DNA of 7,514 bases, taken from positions 1 to 7,514 of the forward strand of contig JALULO010000217.1 of NCBI GenBank assembly GCA_027056215.1, written 5' to 3'. Shown piece after piece: positions 1-5,380 of this stretch; within the stretch, counting starts at the first letter, position 1, and every line of letters starts with the position of its first letter. The notes under the pieces are model-generated. The model did no database searches, was not told the origin of the DNA, and saw only the letters and a program-made list of their open reading frames with translations. The position numbers were made by a program, and so were the translations under genes. Source of the stretch: Campylobacterales bacterium (GTDB lineage Bacteria > Campylobacterota > Campylobacteria > Campylobacterales > QNZT01).

Positions 1-1512
1 TATGTAAATAGTAAAATAAGAAAATTTTTGAATACAGAACTACATGAAATAGAGGGTAAATCAATTTTTAATGTATTGAGTCTGGAAGAAGAACCTTTTA
101 TGTCAAAGATAATACAAAAAGATGGTACTTATTTCGCAGATGTTTTATACAATAAAGACTCTAAAAATATTACATTAGAAGTTGAAATAAAAAAAGCACC
201 GTCTAAAGGAGAGCAAAGTTATTATGTGATCATTGATGGATATGAAGAAACATTAAAAACATCAAAGCAGATTCGATCTGAAGTGCTTAGGGATAGCTTA
301 ACAAATTTACCTACGAGATTAAAACTTTTTGATGATATCGAAGTGATTAAAAATGGAAGTGTATTTAATAGAATTACTTTGATGTATGTAAGCATAGATA
401 ACTTTGATGAACTTAGTGAGTTTTTTGGTATGGATGCAGGAAATATTATATTGCAACGTACGGCTGAATGGCTTAATGAAGACAAACCTCATAATGTTAC
501 AACATTATATAAAATTGATTTTAATCATTTTGCGATAATGACTCCTGTCTCACTAAAAGAAGATTATCTTGAAAAGTATTTACATCGTATTATCACTAAG
601 TTATCCAAAAAACAGTTTGAGTTTCAAGGAAGTAGTTTTAATATTGAAATCACTGTTGGCGTAGCTATAGGAAATCATGAGCTTGTTAAAAATGCATATT
701 TTGCACTCAAAGAAGCAGAAAAGTCAAAAAAATCATACAAGATTTTTGATAAAAAAGGGGATCATCATAAAAAGTTTCTTCATAATATCAAAATCAATAA
801 GATGGTGAAAGAGGCGATAGAGCAGGGGCGTGTTGAACCATTTTTTCAAGCTATTTACAATTTAAAAACACACAAAATAGAAAAGTATGAATCTCTAATG
901 AGGATTAAAAAAGAGGACAATACCTATGCAAGACCTGGAGAGTTTTTAGATATCGCCAAAAAGTCTAAAATGTATACCGATCTTTCTCGCGAGATGATAA
1001 AAAAATGTTTTGAACAGTTGCAAAATGTGAATCATCCAATCACAATCAATATCTCTATGGAAGATATGCTTGATGCACGTGTAACAAGTTTTATTCTTAG
1101 AAATTTAGAAAGGCATAAGTTTGGTAAACATATCACTTTTGAAATCTTGGAAAACGAAGACATAGGTGGAGAAATTAAGGTAAAAAACTTTATTAAAAAA
1201 GTAAAAAGCCACGGATGTAAGATAGCTATAGATGATTTTGGAAGTGGTTTTTCAAATTTTACACAACTAAGAGAATTGCAAGTTGATTATATCAAAATTG
1301 ATGGTTCTTTGATTAAAAATATTGATAAAAGTAAAGAGAGTGAGATTATGACAAAATCGATCATCTCAATGGCAAAAGATCTTAACGTTGAAACAGTAGC
1401 TGAATTTGTATCATCAAAAGCGATTTATGATAAAGTTCGCGCTCTTGGTGTTGATTATGTACAGGGATATTTTATAGATAAAGCTGATCCTGTTTTACTT
1501 AAAAACAGTTAA
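1..1512 (+). CDS. PAS-GGDEF(degenerate)-EAL signalling protein, probable c-di-GMP phosphodiesterase, 5' partial
   Basis: The reading frame is open to the left edge. The codons before the TTG at 28 read YVNSKIRKF and join smoothly into a typical PAS-domain end (YVNSKIRKFLNTELHEIEGK), so the TTG is not the start and the gene begins outside the window. Numbering from the TTG, residues 1-75 are PAS, about 88-240 GGDEF and about 268-490 EAL. The GGDEF signature is replaced by DFNHF (164-168) and the first metal Asp is Ser122, so cyclase activity is not expected. The EAL half keeps the expected residues: E288 (ESL variant of EAL), N341, E372, D402-D403 of DDFG, K423, E459 and Q479. I infer a cytosolic cyclic di-GMP phosphodiesterase, with the PAS domain sensing and the dead GGDEF perhaps a regulatory GTP site. 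Any upstream sensor or membrane part is not visible. The stop codon overlaps that of the convergent flhX-like gene. Confidence 0.9.
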   Translation, partial: YVNSKIRKFLNTELHEIEGKSIFNVLSLEEEPFMSKIIQKDGTYFADVLYNKDSKNITLEVEIKKAPSKGEQSYYVIIDGYEETLKTSKQIRSEVLRDSLTNLPTRLKLFDDIEVIKNGSVFNRITLMYVSIDNFDELSEFFGMDAGNIILQRTAEWLNEDKPHNVTTLYKIDFNHFAIMTPVSLKEDYLEKYLHRIITKLSKKQFEFQGSSFNIEITVGVAIGNHELVKNAYFALKEAEKSKKSYKIFDKKGDHHKKFLHNIKINKMVKEAIEQGRVEPFFQAIYNLKTHKIEKYESLMRIKKEDNTYARPGEFLDIAKKSKMYTDLSREMIKKCFEQLQNVNHPITINISMEDMLDARVTSFILRNLERHKFGKHITFEILENEDIGGEIKVKNFIKKVKSHGCKIAIDDFGSGFSNFTQLRELQVDYIKIDGSLIKNIDKSKESEIMTKSIISMAKDLNVETVAEFVSSKAIYDKVRALGVDYVQGYFIDKADPVLLKNS

Positions 1513-1531
1513 CTAATCTGTGCTTTTTTTT
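1505..1531. terminator. weak bidirectional terminator candidate over the convergent stops
   Basis: ACAG (1505-1508) can pair with CTGT (1518-1521), extended by TT (1509-1510) with AA (1515-1516) around a bulged T. On the + strand the hairpin is followed by GC and eight T (1524-1531). On the - strand it is followed directly by four more T. The stem is short and AT-rich, so real termination is uncertain. It is nevertheless the only hairpin with T-runs on both sides that I see between the two convergent genes. Confidence 0.27.
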
Positions 1532-1775
1532 CACTATTCATAAGCCATACAAAAACTTCTGCAACAGCTTTGTATAGATTTGGTGGGATTTGTTCATCTA
1601 CATCCAAAGAGAGAAGTGAATTTGCAAGGGCTTCATTTTGGAAGATGGGAACTTCAAACTCTTGGGCTTTTTCTAGTATTTTGTTTGCGATAGAGCCTTT
1701 GCCTTTGGCTACTACTGTTGGAGCGGATGTGCCTTCTTGATCATATTTTAGTGCTACGGCTGTTTTATCCATCAT
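1509..1775 (-). CDS. flhX: FlhX-like protein: stand-alone FlhB cytoplasmic C-terminal domain
   Basis: This 88-residue protein matches the C-terminal cytoplasmic domain of the flagellar export switch FlhB/YscU: AVALKYD near the N-terminus, then APTVVAKGKGSIANKI, VPIFQNEALANSL and IPPNLYKAVAEVFVWL. It has no membrane segments. It lacks the NPTH autocleavage motif: aligned on AVAL, those four positions read MMDK, so the protein starts almost exactly where processed FlhB-CC would. In Helicobacter pylori a small homologue (HP1575, called FlhX) can substitute for a missing FlhB C-terminal domain, so a role in flagellar export is likely but inferred here. The start is ATG at 1775, overlapping the pgeF stop as ATGA; a second ATG follows directly. 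AGGAG lies 12-13 bases upstream, rather far, so translational coupling seems likely. No other flagellar gene is visible nearby. Confidence 0.85.
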   Translation of the reverse strand: MMDKTAVALKYDQEGTSAPTVVAKGKGSIANKILEKAQEFEVPIFQNEALANSLLSLDVDEQIPPNLYKAVAEVFVWLMNSEKKAQIS

Positions 1776-2512
1776 TTTAGCTTTATGACTCCTGCAAACC
1801 GACCGGTTATACCATCCCTTCGATAGGAAAAATAGTTTGTATTACAACATGAACAAATAGGAGATATCTCGATATTTTCATCAGGTACACCGATGTTGAG
1901 AAGTTGATCGTGGTTTAATGTTTGCAAATCTAGATACCTTTTGTTTTGACGTGTTTGGATATACTTTTCTCCAAAACTCTGTTTGGTAATATCGGCTAAA
2001 TCTTCTCCTACTTCATAACAGCAAGGATGTATGCTAACACCCAGTGCGACGAGTAGTTGATTTGGTTTTGTATCAAAGTGTTTTTGCATTTTCTGAATGG
2101 TTTTTGGTGCAATTTCTTTAAATGTTCCATTCCTACCCGCATGAACTGCTGCTATAACTCGGTGTATAGGATCATACATCATGATAGGAATACAATCGGC
2201 TACCATAACCATTAGGGGTATATTACTTTGGTTGGTGATGACGGCATCGCAATTTTCTATTTTATTAAATCCTGTATGTTCTATGATTTGTATATTGTCG
2301 CTGTGTGTTTGTTCCATGTAGATAAGATTTTCGATCAAAAAATCATACTCTTGTGCCAGTGAGCTACGATTTTTCATAACATTTATGGTGTTGTCACCGA
2401 CATGTAGTGCAAGGTTTAGGAATTCATACGGTTTTGGACTGACACCATTATGGCGGTTTGTGATCTCACAAAAGAGGTTTTGTTTATGCGGCTCAAAAAG
2501 TTGAAACGTCAT
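1772..2512 (-). CDS. pgeF: laccase-domain protein PgeF/YfiH, peptidoglycan editing factor
   Basis: This is a complete 246-residue member of the multicopper-polyphenol-oxidase-like (DUF152, YfiH/PgeF) family, usual length about 240-260. The expected Zn-binding triad is present: H70 in MEQTHSDN, C107 in VADCIPIM and H124 in AAVHAGRNGT. Family hallmarks also include the CCYEVG block (164-169) and the C-terminal FSYRRDGITGRFAGVI stretch. In E. coli the homologue corrects wrongly built muropeptide precursors carrying a non-alanine first residue; other members act on purine nucleosides. Which applies here cannot be read from sequence. The usual HAGWRG motif reads HAGRNG. The ATG start shares its A with the TGA stop of ribE (TGATG), and the 3' end overlaps flhX by ATGA, so all three genes are probably cotranscribed and coupled. 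No separate Shine-Dalgarno is seen before the start. The protein has no signal peptide and is probably cytosolic. Confidence 0.92.
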   Translation of the reverse strand: MTFQLFEPHKQNLFCEITNRHNGVSPKPYEFLNLALHVGDNTINVMKNRSSLAQEYDFLIENLIYMEQTHSDNIQIIEHTGFNKIENCDAVITNQSNIPLMVMVADCIPIMMYDPIHRVIAAVHAGRNGTFKEIAPKTIQKMQKHFDTKPNQLLVALGVSIHPCCYEVGEDLADITKQSFGEKYIQTRQNKRYLDLQTLNHDQLLNIGVPDENIEISPICSCCNTNYFSYRRDGITGRFAGVIKLK

Positions 2513-3120
2513 CAGTATTTAGCCATGATGGAGTCTATTGTATCCCATGTGATGTTTTCTTTTTTGCGAAACATATGATAGAGGTATCGTGCAAACATAT
2601 CTGTCTCGATGTTGACTTTTGTACCGACTTTGTAGTTTTCAAAGAGTGTGTTTTTAAGTGTGTGTGGAATGATGGTGAGACGAAATGTTTCATCAAAAAC
2701 TTCATTTATGGTTAAGCTGATGCCGTCTATGGCGATGCTTCCTTTTGGGATGATGTATTTTATGTATGCTTTTGGTGTTTTGATGTAGAAGTCTGTTGCG
2801 TTGGTGAGTTTTTGTATTTTTATGATTTCGCCGATGGTGTCGATGTGTCCTTGTACGATGTGTCCTTCTAGTCTGTCGCTAAGTTGCATAGCGGGTTCCA
2901 TGTGGACTTTGTTTTTGAGGTTTTCTACGGCGATGTGTTTTTGTGTTTCGGGGGAGAGTTCTACGGTGAAAGTGGTACTGCTTTTTTTAACGACGGTTAG
3001 GCATGTGCCGTTGATCGCGATGGAGTCCCCGATTTTTGGTTCATAACGGCTTTGTAGCGTTAAAAAGTTGTTTTGAAAATCTGTAACGGTTGCTAATTCT
3101 CTTATTAATCCTGTAAACAT
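2512..3120 (-). CDS. ribE: riboflavin synthase (alpha subunit)
   Basis: This 202-residue protein is a typical riboflavin synthase, which dismutates two 6,7-dimethyl-8-ribityllumazine molecules to riboflavin plus a pyrimidinedione in the cytosol. It begins with the family's invariant opening (MFTGLIREL), which fixes the start. It has two homologous lumazine-binding barrels: residues 1 to about 95, with GDSIAINGTCLTVV (31-44) and EGHIVQGHIDTIG (85-97), and about 96-202, with KGSIAIDGISLTI (126-138), IPHTLKNT and NIETDMFARYL. Length matches the family. No Shine-Dalgarno lies upstream: a TATAAT on the - strand sits only six bases before the ATG, hinting at a leaderless message. It is first in an operon with pgeF and flhX and divergent from mnmG. 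Its coding strand is rich in A and C with many C-ending codons (many Ile ATC, Asn AAC, His CAC), unlike most of its neighbours. The symbol ribC is used for the same enzyme in some genomes. Confidence 0.96.
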   Translation of the reverse strand: MFTGLIRELATVTDFQNNFLTLQSRYEPKIGDSIAINGTCLTVVKKSSTTFTVELSPETQKHIAVENLKNKVHMEPAMQLSDRLEGHIVQGHIDTIGEIIKIQKLTNATDFYIKTPKAYIKYIIPKGSIAIDGISLTINEVFDETFRLTIIPHTLKNTLFENYKVGTKVNIETDMFARYLYHMFRKKENITWDTIDSIMAKY

Positions 3121-3126
3121 GAGATG

Positions 3127-3132
3127 ATTATA
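3127..3132 (-). promoter_or_regulatory. candidate -10 of the ribE-pgeF-flhX promoter
   Basis: Read on the - strand this is a perfect TATAAT preceded by TTTGG. It ends six bases before the ribE ATG, so transcription would begin at or one base before the start codon. There is no recognisable -35, which is usual for sigma-70 promoters of Campylobacterota. Confidence 0.5.
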
Positions 3133-3143
3133 CCAAACTTTGC

Positions 3144-3149
3144 TATAAT
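3144..3149 (+). promoter_or_regulatory. candidate -10 of the mnmG promoter
   Basis: TTTGCTATAAT on the + strand contains a perfect TATAAT preceded by a T-rich TTTGC; no -35 is seen. The start of transcription would be near 3156, upstream of the large inverted repeat. It lies only 11 bases from the oppositely oriented ribE -10, so polymerase binding at the two would compete. A promoter within or after the repeat (for example near TATAAA 3312-3317) cannot be excluded. Confidence 0.45.
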
Positions 3150-3172
3150 CGCGATAAACTTAGGGTAAACCA

Positions 3173-3346
3173 GTGTTTGCCATTTTATCTTTCATACAGG
3201 AGTATTATATTTTTTCCTGCGGATCGGTGAGATAGTTTTTAAAAATGCAAAACTCGCGTTGCTCAAACAGTTGCATTTTTGCCTTCGGCACAAAACTATC
3301 TCACCTAAAAATATAAATCCTTTCTTCAAGATAAAATGGCAAACAC
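3173..3346. repeat. 174-bp nested inverted repeat (large hairpin; MITE-like or structured leader)
   Basis: The outer arms are a perfect 19-bp inverted repeat: GTGTTTGCCATTTTATCTT at 3173-3191 and its complement at 3328-3346. Moving inward, further arms pair in order: AGGA 3198-3201 with TCCT 3318-3321; TTATATTTTT 3205-3214 with 3307-3316; GGTGAGATAGTTTT 3226-3239 with 3292-3305; AAAAATGCAA 3241-3250 with TTGCATTTTT 3271-3280. That is about 57 base pairs with a 20-base apical loop (3251-3270). Two bulges can themselves fold: TCC-TGC-GGA (3215-3223) on the left arm and TGCC-TTC-GGCA (3280-3290) on the right. There is no coding potential, no clear target-site duplication and no T-run terminator. 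The ordered long arms resemble a miniature inverted-repeat element, but a structured mnmG leader is also possible. Confidence 0.85.
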
Positions 3347-3387
3347 CTGCCCGATAGAAATTTATGTGATATGGGAAATAAAATTTG

Positions 3388-5280
3388 ATGAAATATGATG
3401 TGATTGTAATAGGTGGTGGTCATGCGGGGATTGAGGCGTGTTTGGCTAGTGCGAGGATGGGTAAGAAGACGCTTTTGATTACGATTTTGGCGGAGCGTAT
3501 TGGTGCTACGAGTTGTAATCCTGCCATCGGTGGTCTTGCGAAGGGACATTTGGTCAAGGAGATTGATGCTCTAGGTGGTGAGATGGGTAAGTGTACGGAT
3601 GCTGTTGGGTTGCAGTTTCGTATTTTAAATGTCTCTAAAGGACCGGCGGTTAGAGGTAGTCGTGCTCAGATTGATATGGATCGTTATCCTATTTACATGA
3701 GAGATGTTTGTTTAAATACACCAAATCTTACGGTTAAACAAGAAATTGCTGACGAGATTTTGACAGAAGAGGGAAAAGTAACCGGTGTTAAAACGGATTT
3801 AGGGCTTGTTTATGAAACACAAAAAGTGATTGTTACAGCGGGTACTTTTTTAAAAGGTTTGATTCATATCGGGGAATATCAAAAAGAAGCTGGGCGGGTA
3901 GGGGAGTTGCCTTCCAATGCTTTGAGTGAGAGTTTAAAATCTTTAGGCTTGGATATCGGGCGTTTGAAAACAGGTACGTGTCCTCGTATTGATGCGAGTA
4001 GTATAGATTTTTCTGTGATGGATGAACAACCAGGAGATGAAAATCCTGTTCCTTTTAGTTTTCAAACATCCAAAAGTGATACGTTTGGAAAAGAACAGTT
4101 ACCGTGTTTTATCACCTACACAAACATCGATACCCATTCTATCATCGCGGACAATTTTTATCGTGCACCGCTTTTTACAGGACAGATAGAAGGTGTTGGA
4201 CCGCGTTATTGTCCTAGTATCGAAGATAAAGTAAATCGTTTTGCGGATAAAGAGCGTCATCATCTGTTTGTAGAACCACAGACAAAAGAAGCAACAGAGT
4301 ACTATATCAATGGTCTATCGACTTCACTTCCACCAGACACTCAGCTTGAAATGGTGCATTCTATCAAAGGTTTAGAAAATGCAAAAATAGTACGTTTTGG
4401 GTATGCTATAGAATATGATTATATCAACCCAACGGAACTGTATCATTCACTTGAAACGAAAAAAGTGATGGGTCTTTATTGTGCAGGTCAAGTAAATGGT
4501 ACAACGGGTTATGAGGAAGCAGCAGCACAGGGATTGATGGCTGGTATCAATGCTTCGTTATCTATTGATGGTAAAGAAGCTTTTGTACTACGTCGTGACG
4601 AAGCTTATATCGGTGTTTTGATTGATGATTTGGTGACAAAAGGGACTAAAGAGCCTTATCGGATGTTTACAAGCCGTGCAGAGTATCGGTTGCTTTTACG
4701 TGAAGACAATGCTGATATCAGACTTTCACCGTATGGTCATGAAATTGGATTGATCGAGGATGATTTTTATGAAAAAGTGACACAAAAAACAAAAGATATC
4801 AAAGAAGTTTTGGCATATTTAGAGACGCATTTTATCACACCTTCAAAAGAAAATATACAAAAACTCGCTTCTATCGAAGAAGATCCTGTAACAGATAAAG
4901 TACAGTTAAAACGTGTTGTTGGCAGAGGTTCGTTTACAGTAGAAAAATTTGATAAACTTTTGCCGCAATATAGTGATTTAGCGATTGATACAAAAGAACA
5001 AATCATGATCGAGTCCAAATATGCTTCTTATATCCAAAAACAGCAAACTCAGATAAATCGCATGAAAAATATGATTAATATTAAAATCCCTAAAGATTTT
5101 GATTTTACAAAAGTCGCAGGGTTGAGCAATGAAATCATAGAAAAGTTTCAGACTTTTAATCCTACTACTTTATTTTCTGCCAGTGAAATAAGTGGTGTTA
5201 CACCTGCTGCGATTGATATCTTACATATTTATATTCGTATGGATCAGAAGAAAAAAATTAAGTCTTCTCATTCATGTTAG
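3388..5280 (+). CDS. mnmG: tRNA uridine-5-carboxymethylaminomethyl(34) synthesis enzyme MnmG (GidA)
   Basis: The product has 630 residues, the usual MnmG length. With MnmE it makes the cmnm5/nm5 modification at wobble uridine 34 of certain tRNAs, using FAD, NADH, methylene-tetrahydrofolate and glycine or ammonium. It opens MKYDVIVIGGGHAGIEA, with the FAD dinucleotide-binding GGGHAG at 9-14. Conserved blocks follow in order: SCNPAIGGLAKGHLVKEID (42-60) with catalytic-type C43, KGPAVRGSRAQID, GTFLKGLIHIG, RLKTGTCPRID, PCFITYTN with the second conserved Cys C240, CAGQVNGTTGYEEAAAQG, FTSRAEYRLLLREDNAD, and the helical C-terminal MnmE/tRNA-binding domain ending ISGVTPAAIDILHIYI. The ATG at 3388 is chosen over the TTG one codon upstream because it gives the family's normal N-terminus; the Shine-Dalgarno is weak. 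Roughly the first 100 codons are G+T-rich with many AAG lysines; the rest prefers AAA. The petABC unit follows after 100 bases. Confidence 0.96.
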   Translation: MKYDVIVIGGGHAGIEACLASARMGKKTLLITILAERIGATSCNPAIGGLAKGHLVKEIDALGGEMGKCTDAVGLQFRILNVSKGPAVRGSRAQIDMDRYPIYMRDVCLNTPNLTVKQEIADEILTEEGKVTGVKTDLGLVYETQKVIVTAGTFLKGLIHIGEYQKEAGRVGELPSNALSESLKSLGLDIGRLKTGTCPRIDASSIDFSVMDEQPGDENPVPFSFQTSKSDTFGKEQLPCFITYTNIDTHSIIADNFYRAPLFTGQIEGVGPRYCPSIEDKVNRFADKERHHLFVEPQTKEATEYYINGLSTSLPPDTQLEMVHSIKGLENAKIVRFGYAIEYDYINPTELYHSLETKKVMGLYCAGQVNGTTGYEEAAAQGLMAGINASLSIDGKEAFVLRRDEAYIGVLIDDLVTKGTKEPYRMFTSRAEYRLLLREDNADIRLSPYGHEIGLIEDDFYEKVTQKTKDIKEVLAYLETHFITPSKENIQKLASIEEDPVTDKVQLKRVVGRGSFTVEKFDKLLPQYSDLAIDTKEQIMIESKYASYIQKQQTQINRMKNMINIKIPKDFDFTKVAGLSNEIIEKFQTFNPTTLFSASEISGVTPAAIDILHIYIRMDQKKKIKSSHSC

Positions 5281-5291
5281 AATTATAATTT

Positions 5292-5311
5292 AAGAAAATA
5301 CCAATTTTCTT
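5292..5311 (+). terminator. AT-rich hairpin after mnmG, weak terminator candidate
   Basis: AAGAAAAT (5292-5299), loop ACCA and ATTTTCTT (5304-5311) form a perfect 8-bp stem just after the mnmG stop. There is only one G-C pair and no T-run after it, so it is not a classical intrinsic terminator. It may protect the 3' end or be incidental. Confidence 0.25.
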
Positions 5312-5345
5312 GTAATAAATCAATAAATTTTAACATCCTAATAGG

Positions 5346-5351
5346 TATAAT
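5346..5351 (+). promoter_or_regulatory. candidate -10 of the petABC promoter
   Basis: A perfect TATAAT lies 29 bases before the petA ATG in the 100-base gap after mnmG, preceded by AT-rich sequence with no clear -35. The transcript would start near 5358, giving a short leader of about 20 bases that carries the strong petA ribosome binding site. Confidence 0.55.
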
Positions 5352-5369
5352 AAGTGGTTAAATTTTAAT

Positions 5370-5375
5370 AAGGAG
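5370..5375 (+). promoter_or_regulatory. petA ribosome binding site (decides the start)
   Basis: AAGGAG is followed by five bases and then ATG at 5381. The in-frame GTG at 5375 shares its G with this Shine-Dalgarno sequence, so it cannot be the start; ATG 5381 is used. Confidence 0.85.
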
Positions 5376-5380
5376 TGCGC

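Larger units (their letters stand above)
3121..3387. other. divergent intergenic region between ribE and mnmG
   Basis: This stretch of about 267 bases has no plausible gene. It holds two candidate -10 boxes facing opposite ways (3127-3132 on -, 3144-3149 on +), a large nested inverted repeat (3173-3346), and a short mnmG-proximal leader with a weak GGGA (3373-3376) as the only Shine-Dalgarno-like sequence. If the + promoter is used, mnmG mRNA has a 5' leader of roughly 230 bases containing the entire repeat. I do not recognise a known riboswitch or attenuator here. Confidence 0.7.

Noticed and set aside
1524..1531. T8 tract as a phase-variation slippage site in flhX
   Set aside because: It encodes lysines at the extreme C-terminus, so slippage would change only the last few residues; it fits better as part of a terminator.
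2950..2954. G5 tract in ribE as a contingency locus
   Set aside because: It is too short compared with the longer G tracts that vary in Campylobacter.
2801..3046. Open frame on the + strand opposite ribE
   Set aside because: It lies wholly antisense to a clear riboflavin synthase, resembles no family, and its composition follows from the skewed ribE sequence.
3173..3346. Phase-variable invertible promoter
   Set aside because: The 19-bp outer arms could in principle support inversion, but the interior is also self-complementary, so inversion would change little, and no recombinase is visible. Kept only as an alternative in the repeat finding.
3173..3346. CRISPR array
   Set aside because: The repeats are inverted and nested, not direct with regular spacers.
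3385..3387. TTG as mnmG start
   Set aside because: It adds a single Met before the conserved MKYDVIVIGGG; the ATG at 3388 gives the usual N-terminus.
3301..3549. Open frame on the - strand across the repeat arm and mnmG start
   Set aside because: It is antisense to the conserved MnmG N-terminus, with low-complexity Thr/Arg-rich content and no ribosome binding site.
4767..5018. Short - strand open frame inside mnmG, and similar ones inside the EAL gene and petA
   Set aside because: They are shadows of strongly supported genes, with no domain signal.
5375..5380. GTG as petA start
   Set aside because: It overlaps the AAGGAG ribosome binding site that serves the ATG at 5381.
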